Part shown: positions 1 through 10,612 of the stretch, piece by piece
Layout of the letters: each line of letters begins with the position of its first letter
How positions within the stretch are numbered: position 1 is the stretch's first letter
Assembly: GCA_038025085.1 (NCBI GenBank)
Contig: CM076140.1
Location: 30,987,501 to 31,051,500, forward strand
DNA length: 64,000 bases
From: Tetragonia tetragonoides
Lineage: Eukaryota; Streptophyta; Magnoliopsida; Caryophyllales; Aizoaceae
Reading direction: 5' to 3'
Notes under the pieces: model-generated
What the model was told of the DNA's origin: nothing
What the model saw: the letters and a program-made list of their open reading frames with translations, nothing else
Database searches by the model: none
Program-made: the position numbers and the translations under genes

Positions 1-2280
1 AACTGTTAAACACGTAAATGCATTCGAAAGCTTGAGTTGAAGCTTGTTTGTACTTGTAAACATCCTTGGTGTAGTTTCACACTCAAATGAATGCAAACAA
101 AGTATTTGGATGCTTTCTCGTAATATACAACATAAAAGAACTCAATTTCTATCACCCTAGTTGTAAGAGCTATTAAAACGCGCAAATGCATTCAAAAGCT
201 TGGGTTGAAGCTTGTTTGTACTTGTAAACATCCATGGTGTATTTTCACACTCAATTGAATGCAAACAAAGTATTTGATGCTTTCAGTTAATAAACAACAC
301 AAAAAGGAACTCAAATCTCGTACACCCTACTCGTATGAGGTTTTAAAACGCGTAAATGCATTCAAAAGTTTGAGTTGAAGCTTGTTTGTACTTGTAAACA
401 TCCCAGGTGTTGTTTCACACTCAAATGAATGCAAACAAAGTATTTGGATACTTTCTCTTAATGTACAACACAAAAGAACTCAATTTCTATTACCCTAGTC
501 GTATTAGTTGTTAAAACGCGTAAATGCATTCAAAGCTTGAGTTCAAGCTTGTTTGTACTTGAAAACATCCTTGGTGTATTTTTACACTCAAATGAATGCA
601 AACAAAGTATTTGGATGCTTTCTCTTAATATACACCACAAAAGAACTCAAATCTCTTTCACCATACTCGTAAGAGCTTTTAAAACGCGTAAATTCATTCA
701 AAAGCTTGAGTTGAAGCTTGTTTGTACCTGTAAACATCCTAGGTGTAGTTTCACACTCAAATGAATGCAAACAAAGTATTTGGATGCTTTCTCTTAATAT
801 ACACCACAGAAGAACTCAAATCTCTTTCACCACACTCGTAAGAGCTTTTAAAACGCGTAAATTCATTCAAAAGATGGAGTTGAAGCTCGTTTGTACTTTA
901 AAAATTTCATGGTGTAGTTTCATACTCAAATGAATGCAAACAAAACATTTGGGTGCTTTCTCTTAATATACAACACAATAGAACTCAATCTCGATCACCC
1001 TAGTCGTAAGAACTGTTAAACACGTACATGCATTCAAAAGCTTGAGTTGAAGATTGTTTGTACTTCAAAACGTTCTTGGTATAGTTTCATACTCAAATGA
1101 ATGCAAACAAAAGTATTTGGATGCTTTCTCGTAATATACAACACAAAAGAACTCAAAATGATTTCACCCTACTCGAATGAGCTTTTAAATCGCGTAAATG
1201 CATTCAAAAGCTTGAGTTGAAGCTTGTTTGTACTTGTAAACATCTCTGGTGTTGTTTCACACTCAAATGAATGCAAACAAAGTATTTGGATACTTTCTCT
1301 TAATGTACAACACAAAAGAACTCAATTTCTATTACCATAGTCGTAAGAGCTGTTAAAACGCGTAAATGCATTCAAAAGCGGGAGTTGAAGCTCGTTTGTA
1401 CTTGTAAACATCCTTGGTGTATTTTCACACTCAAATAAATGCAAACAAAGTATTTTGATGCTTTATTTTATATACAACACAAAAGAACTCAAATCTCTTC
1501 CACCCAACTCGTAAGAGGTTTTAAAATGTGTAAATGCATTCAAAAGCTTGAGTTGAAGCTTGTTTGTACTTGTAAACATCCCTGGTGTTGTTTCACACTC
1601 AAATGAATGCAAACAAGGTATTTCGATACTTTCTCTTAATATACAACACAACTGAACTCAATTTCTATCACCCTAGTGCTAAGAGTTGTTAAAAGGCGTA
1701 AATGCATTCAAAAGCTTGAGTTGAAGCTTGTTTGTACTTGTAAACATCCCTGGTGTTGTTTCACACTCAAATGAATGCAAACAAAGTATTTGGATGCTTT
1801 CTCTTAATATACACCACAAAAGAACTCAAATCTCTTTCACCATACTCGTAAGAGCTTTTAAAACGCGTAAATGCATTCAAAAGCTGGAGTTGAAGCTCGT
1901 TTGTACTTTAAAAATTTCATGGTGTAGTTTCATACTCAAATGAATGCAAACAAAACATTTGGGTGCTTTCTCTTAATATACAACACAAAAGAACTCAATC
2001 TCGATCATCCTAGTTGTAAGAACTGTTAAACACGTAAATGCATTCAAAAGCTTGGGTTGAAGCTTGTTTGTACATGTAAACATCCATGGTGTATTTTCAC
2101 ACTCAATTGAATGCAAACAAAGTATTTGATGCTTTCACTTAATAAACAACACAAAAAAGAACTCAAATCTCGTTCACCCTACTCGTATGAGCTTTTAAAA
2201 TGCGTGAATGCATTCAAAAGCTTGAGTTGAAGCTTGTTTGTACTTGTAAACATCCCTGGTGTTGTTTCACACTCAAATGA

Positions 2281-2385
2281 ATGAAAACGCGTAAATGCAT
2301 TCAAGAGCGGGAGTTGAAGAACGCATCTTTGGATACTTTCACCCTACTCTTGAATGCATTCAACGCGTATTTGGATACTTTCTCT
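2281..2385. repeat. Scrambled satellite monomer with a short inversion
   Basis: The regular period breaks here. The 14 bases AATGCATTCAAGAG at 2294-2307 recur exactly as their reverse complement at 2347-2360, with pieces of other monomer parts between and after them. A deletion alone does not explain an inverted piece. Template switching or fold-back repair is a likely cause. Confidence 0.7.
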
Positions 2386-5300
2386 CAATGTACAACACAA
2401 AAGAACTCAATTTCTATTACCCTAGTCGTAAGAGCTGTTAAAACGCGTAAATGCATTCAAGAGCGGGAGTTGAAGCTCCTTTGTACTTGTAAACATCCTT
2501 GGTGCATTTTCACACTCAAATAAATGCAAACAAAGTATTTGGATGCTTTCTCTTAATATACAACAGAAAAGAACTCAAATCTCTTTCACCCTACTCGTAA
2601 GTGGTTTTAAAAAGCGTAAATGCATTCAAAAGCTTTAGTGGTTTGTATTTGTAAACATCCTTGGTTTTGTTTCACACTAAAATGAATGCAAACAAAATAT
2701 TTGGATACTTTCTCTTAATATACAACACAACTGAATTCAATTCCTATCACCCTAGTCGTAAAAGCTGGTAAAAGGCGTAAATGCATTCAAAAGCTTTAGT
2801 TGAAGCTTGTTTCTACTTGTATACATCATTGGTGTAGTTTCACACTCAAATGCATGCAAACAAAGTATTTGGATGCTTTCTGTTAATATACAACACAAAA
2901 GAACTCAAATCTCTTTCACCCTACTCGTAAGAGCTTTTAAAACGCGTAAATGCATTCAAAAGCATGAGTTGAAGCTTGTTTGTACTTGTAAACATCCTAG
3001 GTGTACTTTCACATTCAAATGAATGCAAACAAAGTATTTGGATGCTTTATTTTAATATACAACACAAAAGAACTCAAATCACTTTCACCCTAATCGTAAG
3101 AGCTTTTAAAACGCGTAAATGCATTCAAAAGTTTGAGTTGAAGCTTGTTTGTACTTGTAAACATCCTAGGTGTAGTTTCACACTCAAATGAATAAAAACA
3201 AAGTATTTGGATGCTTTCTCTTAATATACACCACAAAAGTACTCAAATCTCTTTCACCATACTCGTAAGAGCTTTTAAAACGCGTAAATGCATTCAAAAG
3301 CTGGAGTTGAAGCTCGTTGTACTTTAAAAATTTCATGGTGTAGTTTCATACTCAAATGAATGCAAACAAAACATTTGGGTGCTTTCTCTTAATATACAAC
3401 ACAAAAGAACTCAATCTCGAACACCCTAGTTGTGAGAACTGTTAAACCTGTAAATGCATTCAAAAGCTTGAGTTGAAGCTTGTTTGTACTTCAAAACATT
3501 CTGGGTGTAGTTTCATACTGAAATGAATGCAAACAAAAGTATTTGGATGCTTTCTCTTAATATACAACACAAAAGAACTCAAATCTCTTTCACCCTACTC
3601 GTATGAGCTTTTAAAACGTGTAAATGCATTCAAAAGCTTCAGTTGAAGCTTGTTTGTACTTGTAAACATCCCTGGTGTTGTTTCACACTCAAATGAATGC
3701 AAACAAAGTATCTGGATACTTTCTCTTAATGTACAACACAAAAGAACTCAATTTCTATTACCCTAGTCGTAAGAGCTGTTAAAACGCGTAAATGCATTCA
3801 AAAGCTGGAGTTCAAGCTCGTTTGTACTTGTAAACATCCTTGGTGTGTTTCACACTCAAATAAATGCAAAAAATGTATTTGGATGCTTTCTCTTAATATA
3901 CAACACAAAAGAACTCAAATCTCTTTCACCCTACTCGTATAAGCTTTTAAAACGCGTAAATGCATTCAAAAGCTTGAGTTGAAGCTTGTTTGTACTTGTA
4001 AACATCCCTGGTGTTGTTTCACACTCAAATAAATGCAAACAAAGTATTTGGATGCTTTCTCTTAATATACAACACAAAAGAACTCAAATCTCTTTCACCC
4101 TACTCGTAAGTGGTTTTAAAACGCGTAAATGCATTCAAAAGCTTGAGTGGTTTGTACTTGTAAACATCCCTGGTTTTGTTTCACACTAAAATGAATGCAA
4201 CACAACTGAATTCAATTCCTATCACCCTAGTCGTAAGGGCTGGTAAAAGGCGTAAATGCATTCAAAAGCTTTAGTTGAAGCTTGTTTCTACTTATATACA
4301 TCATTGGTGTAGTTTTACACTCAAATGAATGCAAACAATGTATTTGGATGCTTTCTGTTAATATACAATACAAAAGAACTCAAATCTCTTTCACCCTACT
4401 CGTAAGAGCTTTTAAAACGCGTAAATGCATTCAAAAGCATGAGTTGAAGCTTGTTTGTACTTGTAAACATCCTAGGTGTACTTTCACACTCAAATGAATG
4501 CAAACAAAGTATTTGGATGCTTTATCTTAATATACAACACAAAAGAACTCAAATCACTTTCAACCTATTCGTAAGAGCTTTTAAAACGCGTAAATGCTTT
4601 CAAAAGATTGAGTTGAAGCTTGTTTGTACTGGTAAACATCCTTGGTGTAGTTTCACACTCAAATGAATGCAAACAAAGTATTTGGATGCTTTCTCTTAAT
4701 ATACAACACAAAAGAACTCAGTTTCTATCACCCTAGTTCTAAGAGCTGTTAAATCGCGTAAATGCATTCAAAAGCATTAGTTGAAGCATGTTTGTACTTG
4801 TAAACATCCTTAGTGTAGTTTCACACTCAAATGAATGCAAAAAAACTATTTGGCTGCTTTCTCTCAATATACAGCACAAAAGAACTCAAATCTCTTTTAC
4901 CCTACTCGTAAGAGCTTTTAAAACGCGTAAATGCATTCAAAAGCTTGAGTTGAAGCTTGTTTGTACTTGTAAACATACCTGGTGTTGTTTCACACTCAAA
5001 TGAATGCAAACAAACTATTTGGATACTTTCTCTTAATATGCAACACAAAAGAACTCAATTTCTATCACCCTAGTCGTAAAAGCTGTTAAAACGCGTAAAT
5101 GCATTCAAAAGCTTGAGTTGAAGCTTGTTTGTACTTGTTAACATCCTAGGTGTAGTTTCACACTCAAATTAATGCAAACAAAGTATTTGGATGCTTTCTC
5201 TTAAAATACACCACAAAAGAACTCAAATCTCTTTCACCTTACTCGTATGAGCTTTTAAAACGCGTAAATGTATTCAAAAGCTTGAGTTGAAGATTGTTTG

Positions 5301-7064
5301 TACTTGTAAACATCCCTGGTGTTGATTCACACTCAAATGAATGCAAAAAAATTATTTGGACACTTTCTGTAAATATACAATACAAAAGAACTCAATTTCT
5401 ATCACCCTAGTCGTAAGAGCTGTTAAGATGAGTAAATGCATTCAAAAGCTTGAGTTGAAGCTTGTTTATACTTGTAAATATCCTTGGTGTATTTTCACAC
5501 TCAAATGAATGCAAACAAATTATTTGGATGCTTTCTCTTAATATACAACACAAAAGAACTCAAATCTCTTTCACCTTACTCGTAAGTGATTTTAAAACGC
5601 GTAAATGCATTCAAAATCTTGAGTTGAAGCTTGTTTGTACTTGTAAACATCCTAGGTGTACTTTCACACTCAAATGTATGCAAACAAAGTATTTGGATGC
5701 TTTCTCTTAATATACAACACAAAAGAACTCAATCTCTATCACCCTAGTCGTAGAGCTGTTAAAACGTGTAAATGCATTCAGAAGCTGGAGTTGAACCTTG
5801 TTTGTACTTGTAAACATCCTTGGTGTAGTTTCACACTCAAATGAATGCAAACACAGTATTTGGATGCTTTCTCTTAATATAAAACACAAAAGAACTCAAT
5901 TTCAATCACCCTCGTCGTAAGAGCTGTTAAAACGCGTAAATGCATTCAAAAGCTTGAGTTGAAGCTTGTTTGTACTTCAAAACATTCTTGGTGTAGTTTC
6001 ATACTCAAAAGAATGCAAACAAAGTATTTGGATGCTTTCTCTTAATATACGACACAACTAAACTCAATTTCTATCACCCTAGTCGTAAGAACTGTTAAAA
6101 CCCGTAAATGCATTCAAATGCTTGAGTTGAATCTTGTTTGTACTTGTAAACATCATTGGTGTAGTTTCATACTCAAATGAATGCAAACAAAGTATTTGGA
6201 TGCTTTCTCTTAATATAGAACACAAAAGAACTCAAATCTCTTTCACCCTACTCGTAAGAGCTTTTAAAACGCATAAATGCATTCAAAAGCTTGAGTGGAA
6301 GCTTGTTTGTACTTGTAAACATCCTAGGTGTACTTTCACTCTCAAATGACTGTAAACAAAGTATTTGGATGCTTTCTCTTAATATACAACACAAAAGAAC
6401 TCAAATCACTTTCACCCTACTAGTAGGAGCTTTTAAAACGCGTAAATGCAATTAAAAGGTTGAGTTGAAGCTTGTTTCTACTTGTAAACATCCCTGGTGT
6501 TGTTTCACACTCAAATGAATGCAAACAAAGTATTTGGATACTTTCTCTTAATATACAACACAAAGGAACTCAGTTTTTATCTCCCTAGTCGTAAGAGTTG
6601 TTAAAATGCGTAAATGCATTCCAAAGCTTGAGTTGAAGCTTGTTTGTACTTCAAAACATTCTTGGTGTAGTTCATACTCAAATGAAATCAAACAAAGTAT
6701 TTGGATGCTTTCTCTTAATATACAACACAAAAGAACTCAATTCACTTTCACCCTACTCGAATGTGCTTTTAAAACGCGTAAATGCATTCAAAAGCTTGAG
6801 TTGAAGCTTTTTTGTACTTTAAAACATTCTTGGTGTAGTTTCACACTCAAATGAATGCAAACAAAATATTTGGGTTCTTTCTCTTAATATACAAGACAAA
6901 AGAATTCAATTTCTATCACCCTAGTCGTAGGAACTGTTAAAACTCGTAAATGCATTCAAAAGCTTGAGTTGAAGCTTGTTTGTACTTGTAAACATCCAAG
7001 GTGTAGTTTCACACTCAAATGAATGCAAACAAAGTATTTGGAAGCTATCTCTTAATATACAACA

Positions 7065-7069
7065 CAAAA
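7065..7069. repeat. Target-site duplication of A1, left copy (CAAAA)
   Basis: CAAAA lies immediately outside the LTR terminal TG and matches CAAAA at 10613-10617 just outside the other end. In the unbroken monomer the site reads ACAACACAAAAGAACTC, so one copy is satellite sequence and the second arose on integration. Confidence 0.9.
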
Positions 7070-7907
7070 TGATGCATAAAACTCAACAGATTTACGCAAC
7101 ACAACGGCTAATCATCTCGTTCTCTAACCAAAGATGAAATCTTTTGTGGATTTTTGTGTTTATATTAAAGGAAAGCAATAAAGGATAGGACTTGGATAAA
7201 GTTTCCACCTCCAAGCCTAAAGAACGTGATTAATTCAAGGCTAAAGTAGTTAAACACCACCAGGAAACAATCAAATTGGCGAAAACCAGAATAACTAGTG
7301 ATAAAGCAAATTAAGCACCACACTAATTACAATAGCATTCGATTTCCAACTCCTCTCAAGAACACTCAAGTAATTAAGCACTAAGTATTTTAGAGAAAGA
7401 ATAAACCAAGCTCAAAGGCTTAAAAGAGATAACACTCTCATTTTCATATTCATCATCCTGTTCTTCGTCTTTCTCGGCTACAATGCTGCCTCTACATATA
7501 TATATGGGGGAAAAGGTTCCTAAATGACCTAGGAAGCACCTAGAATGTATCTTTGCTACCCAACGCTCAGTAAAGAGCAATTTGGAGGACCACAAGGCTC
7601 CTAATAGGTGCACAGCTGGCTTGAAAGCGACAACTAGCTATTACCTTGTACTATTTGGACCACTACATTAAATGCTTTGATTTAATGGTCCTCTAGGCCT
7701 TTCTCTCTCAGCATGTGACTCCTTATCCCTTAGGAAATGTGACTATAGGTATTACAAAGCTGGAAAACAAATTACAAATGCAAACTAGGCTTAATTAACA
7801 CTAATTATGCTTGTACGGACTAATTAGGACTAAATGCATGCTGAAATTAACAAATAGCCAAATGCTTTATTGTGCAAGATAAGAAGCCCTCATATGCTCC
7901 CGCATCA
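7070..7907 (-). repeat. A1 3' LTR (838 bp)
   Basis: It runs from TGATGCATAA to CCCGCATCA on the plus strand, so read on the minus strand it starts TGATGCGGGAG. It pairs with 9924-10612. By eye I count about 18 differences in the first 230 bp, and this copy holds about 149 bp (roughly 7553-7700) that the other lacks. The length matches the 3' LTR of A2 (839 bp), so this is the ancestral length. The divergence suggests an old insertion. Confidence 0.9.
7496..7504 (-). promoter_or_regulatory. TATA-like box in A1 3' LTR
   Basis: A TATATATAT run sits at the place where the other A-family LTRs have the same box followed by GTAGAGGCA. It would mark the U3/R promoter of the element on the minus strand. 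Activity cannot be judged. Confidence 0.55.
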
Positions 7908-7922
7908 TACCCCGGGGTTGTT
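7908..7922 (-). other. A1 polypurine-tract position (degenerate)
   Basis: This segment directly precedes the 3' LTR in element order, where plus-strand DNA synthesis is primed. In A2 the matching place reads CAAAGAAGGGGAGTA. Here it has decayed to a CCCCGGGG-containing sequence and is no longer purine-only. Confidence 0.55.
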
Positions 7923-8351
7923 TAGGACTTGCCCTCAAGTCCTCAAAGTAGAAAACCATCCAATAGAGCTCAAACATGTAAGTGCTGAATTTTCCACCTC
8001 GAACATTACCTCGGATCCATACCCCGATTGACTTAGTTACATCCCATTTAGCTTGTTGAAATTTCACCTCAAAGGACAAAAATGGTGTTGTGCCAATCCC
8101 CACTTTAGGGAAGTGTTCAAAATTTTCCCAGCCAGATTTGCTCCCCCAAGATAAGAAGATTCAGCAATTTGCTTGTTTCGGAATGGGTAGAAGATAAGTG
8201 CAGAAATGCATTCTCAAGCATGGGTTCATGGAATGACTCATCCAGAACAAACTTGCAGTTTTCCTTATACGGAGAAGGGTCACAGCTGCTGTCAAAATGC
8301 TAACGTTAGCAGCTGCTTGTCGAGGTTCAACTCAGGAAACTCAAGAACCTT
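7921..8351 (-). pseudogene. Conserved post-gag coding region of unknown function (A1 copy)
   Basis: I do not recognise this protein. Between the gag stop and the 3' LTR the minus strand encodes a stretch that aligns with the C-terminal half of the A2 frame (plus strand, about 54080-54450). Shared blocks, in order: SFPELNLD against PIREVNFD; a helix-like stretch with LSSTHSE against LASTRCE; FPKVGIGT against FPKVRVGT; and TKSIGVWIRG followed by GGKFS in both. Here the blocks lie in more than one frame, so the copy is broken by small frameshifts. The open part is 8103-7867, running into the LTR and ending with a DLRASP segment like the DLRTSP of element B. In the TKSIGVWIRG block 7 of 10 codon differences from A2 are silent. 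It could be a gag extension, a remnant of pol, or captured host sequence. It is not an RT or integrase motif I know. Confidence 0.6.
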
Positions 8352-9038
8352 TTAGCGAGATATATCAAGGCTGAGAACATCCTCTTGTTCCAGCGCTAAA
8401 AGTTCAATTTGCACTGGAGTATTCCCACAAAACAATGCGTCAAACACAACAGTTTGTGTATTGTTTTGATTCAGTAATGATTGAACCTCATCAATAAGTT
8501 CTTGTGTTGTCATTAGGGGATTTTCGTCTTCAGCTTCTTCATTATAGTTGTCCCATAGAGGACCCTCCTTTGGATCAAGTACATGAAGAGTTGTTTCGAA
8601 TTCAGGTTGCACACCATTCATGTTAGGACAAGCGGAATGAGAGTGACCAAGGTCACGACATTGAAAACATCTACGTTTTGTCATTTTTGAACTAGCAAGT
8701 TCAAAGTGTTCAATTTCAGCAAGTTGTTCAAGATGACAAGGAGAGTAAAGAGCTTGCGTAGTACGCTTAGCCAAGAACTTTTTCTTAAGCTCTCTTTGTA
8801 GCTTACTCCAACTTCGGATTTTATCTTTCCCAATCTGTTTTCGTTTGCTCTTCAAATTCTCCCACCAAACCCGAGCATAACTCCTAAAGGAGGAGGTTAC
8901 TAGCTTGATCTTATCAAGATCGGGATAATCATAGTGAGCAAACAAATCGTCGACGTACCCAAGCCACTCAATGAACTGGTTAGGTGCAAGGTACCCATCA
9001 AATGTAGGGAACCTAATACAATTACCACGAAAAATCAT
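8352..9038 (-). CDS. gag: gag-like protein of element A1
   Basis: 228 residues, uninterrupted. Gag proteins of LTR retrotransposons form the cytoplasmic particle that packages element RNA. Residues about 1-95 have the plant Ty3/gypsy gag core: a PTFDGYLAP...FIEWL entry, a VWWENLKSKR block and a KIRSWSKLQRELKKKFLAK block. A CCHC zinc knuckle (CFQCRDLGHSHSAC) begins near residue 124 and is complete. The tail is acidic. The core is shorter than in gag of elements B and E (305 residues or more before or at the knuckle): the segment after KKKFLAK runs quickly into the knuckle, so the central capsid part appears deleted. The start was chosen at the first ATG that precedes the conserved block. No protease follows. 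The conserved region of unknown function follows in another frame. Confidence 0.8.
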   Translation of the reverse strand: MIFRGNCIRFPTFDGYLAPNQFIEWLGYVDDLFAHYDYPDLDKIKLVTSSFRSYARVWWENLKSKRKQIGKDKIRSWSKLQRELKKKFLAKRTTQALYSPCHLEQLAEIEHFELASSKMTKRRCFQCRDLGHSHSACPNMNGVQPEFETTLHVLDPKEGPLWDNYNEEAEDENPLMTTQELIDEVQSLLNQNNTQTVVFDALFCGNTPVQIELLALEQEDVLSLDISR

Positions 9039-9908
9039 TTTGTGAGGCTAGGTTGCGTTTATATGCGAATGGTGTTTGGGCTAACTGGTTCTTTGTGGAC
9101 TAAATTAGAAATCTACCAATAGAATCTTGTAGTATAGGGTATTAGGAATTAAGAGGATCAGAAAGACATAAACTTCATCTCTAAATCATGAGATACAAGC
9201 AAAATGCCAACATGACTCCTAGTCGCAATCCAGCAGGACCAATAAAATGTTTGAGCGCAAATGAAGCCCAAAGACTTAACCTTTCGACTTCAAACCACTT
9301 GGACAACGAAGATAGAACCCAAATTAGATAACCAGGTAGATAATCAACAATAATCACCACAAATTTGCAGGTAAAGTCCAGAACAACACTACAACAGTAT
9401 TCCCAGTTCACGCCAAGAACATGTTATAACTTCAAACAAAAAACTACTCTATCCCACAAGGATTTAACCAAAACTACCAAGAGATATCCAAAGATAAAGA
9501 TCTAAGGAACTCATTAAAGTATGAAAGTTCACACTTTTACCTTTTGAAGCGTGCCAAAGAACCAAAAATACAATCCTGTTCCAGTCTCAGATCCAGCAGG
9601 AGTGATTGAGGGAAATTGCTTCAACGAGCATTCAAATCTTCTCCGTTTGTCCTCAAAGCAAAACCAGGTGAAAGAGGACTCTCCATTGAAGAAAACACAT
9701 CAAAGGAACGAGCAATGAAAACCAAAGCTCCGGGTCCAAGGAACCAAACGAAACTAGCCTGTTCCAGGCGCAAGTCAGGTAGGAGCGATTAGGGAAAAAT
9801 GCTTCAACGAGCACCCAAATATTCTCCATTTTTCCTCAAACCAAAACCAGCTTAAAGAGGACTCTCCAATGAAGAAAAACCTCTCTATGAATGAGCCAAG
9901 AAAACCAA
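9039..9908 (-). other. A1 leader with a 183-bp internal tandem duplication
   Basis: This is untranslated leader between PBS and gag, clearly related to the leaders of A2 (52973-53672) and element D (57724-58837), for instance the segment around 9190-9330 against 58095-58230. The part nearest the PBS is present twice: GCTTCAACGAGCA starts at 9618 and again at 9801, a period of 183 bp. The inner copy ends in a sequence resembling a second primer-binding site but with ACCCG where the outer one has TATTA. Confidence 0.75.
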
Positions 9909-9920
9909 AGCTCTAATACC
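9909..9920 (-). other. A1 primer-binding site (initiator tRNA-Met type)
   Basis: On the minus strand this reads TGGTATTAGAGC, three bases inside the 5' LTR end. It differs by one base from TGGTATCAGAGC, the site complementary to the 3' end of initiator tRNA-Met used by many plant LTR elements. Confidence 0.85.
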
Positions 9921-9923
9921 AAT

Positions 9924-10612
9924 TTGATGCATAAAACTCAACGGATTTACGCAACACAACGGCTAATCAACTTGTTCTCTAACCAAAGATGAAATCTTTT
10001 GTGGATTTTTGTGTTTATATCAAAGAAAAGCAATAGAGGATATGGGTTGGATAATTTTTCCACCACCAAGCCTAAACAACTTGATTAATTCAAGGCTAAA
10101 GTACTTAAACACCACCAGGAAACAATCAAATCGACGAAAACCATAGTAACTAGTGATAAAGCAAATTAAGCACCACACTAATTACAATAGCGTTCGATTT
10201 CCTACTCCTCTCAAGAACACTCAAGCAATTAAGCACTAAGTATTTTAGAGAAAGAATAAACCAAGCTCAAAGGCTTAAAAGAGATAACACTCTCATTTTC
10301 ATATTCATCATCAAAGTCATCGTCCTTTGGCTACAAGGTTGTCTCTACATATATAGGGGGAGGAAAGGGTTCCTAAATGAGCTAGGAAGCACCTAGAATG
10401 TATCTTCTTCTCTCAGCATGTGACTCCTTATCCCACAGGAAACGTGACTATAGCTATTCCAAAGCTAGAAAACAAATTACAAATGCAAACTAGGCTTAAT
10501 TAACACTAATTATGCTTGTACGGACTATTTAGGACTAAATGCAAGCTGAAATTAAATAATAGCCAAATGCTTTATTGTGCAAGATAAGAAGCCCTCATAT
10601 GCTCCCACATCA
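9924..10612 (-). repeat. A1 5' LTR (689 bp, with internal deletion)
   Basis: It spans TGATGCATAA to CCCACATCA and is the partner of 7070-7907. Compared with that copy it has lost about 149 bp where GAATGTATCTT joins CTTCTCTCAGCATG. The lost part includes the region that in other A-family LTRs precedes the segment ending in the CCTAGGT-type repeats. A TATA-like run followed by the same GTAGAG context remains near 10345-10355. Confidence 0.88.

Larger units (their letters stand above)
1..7069 (+). repeat. Satellite array, block 1 (168-169 bp monomer)
   Basis: Head-to-tail copies of a 168-169 bp unit fill the block, about 42 monomers. Each carries a near-constant GCGTAAATGCATTC core, then two AAGCTT sites about 12 bp apart, TTTGTACTTGTAAACATCC, CACTCAAATGAATGCAAAC and a CACAAAAGAACTCAA segment. 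Two downstream variants recur: one with CTTTCACCCTACTCGTAAGAGCTTTTAAAAC (A type, 169 bp) and one with CTATCACCCTAGTCGTAAGAGCTGTTAAAAC (B type, 168 bp), often alternating. The 169-bp spacing shows directly between 2807 and 2976 and between 4282 and 4451. Reading frames of 60-82 codons occur in both directions but follow the period, so they are not genes. Unit size and insertion by CRM-like elements suggest a centromeric satellite. That is inference. Confidence 0.95.
7070..10612 (-). mobile_element. Element A1: non-autonomous Ty3/gypsy (CRM-like) LTR retrotransposon
   Basis: A 3.5-kb insertion in the satellite with two LTRs, a primer-binding site, a gag-like frame and a 5-bp target duplication (CAAAA at 7065-7069 and 10613-10617). 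In element order, on the minus strand: 5' LTR 10612-9924, PBS, leader, gag 9038-8352, a conserved frame of unknown function down to about 7921, purine-rich stretch, 3' LTR 7907-7070. There is no protease, RT, RNase H or integrase and no room for them, so it would depend on a partner element. A2 at 52290-55364 is the same family in the opposite orientation. CRM-type placement rests on TGATG...CATCA ends, the tRNA-Met PBS and the satellite location. Confidence 0.9.

Noticed and set aside
2807..3191. Chains of 71-codon reading frames in the satellite, repeated through the window
   Set aside because: They overlap, follow the 169-bp period, occur on both strands, and a 169-bp unit shifts frame at each repeat. 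They are a by-product of low stop density in the monomer, not a gene family.
1..7069. CRISPR-like array
   Set aside because: The repeats are contiguous 168-169 bp units without distinct spacers, in a plant context with LTR retrotransposons.
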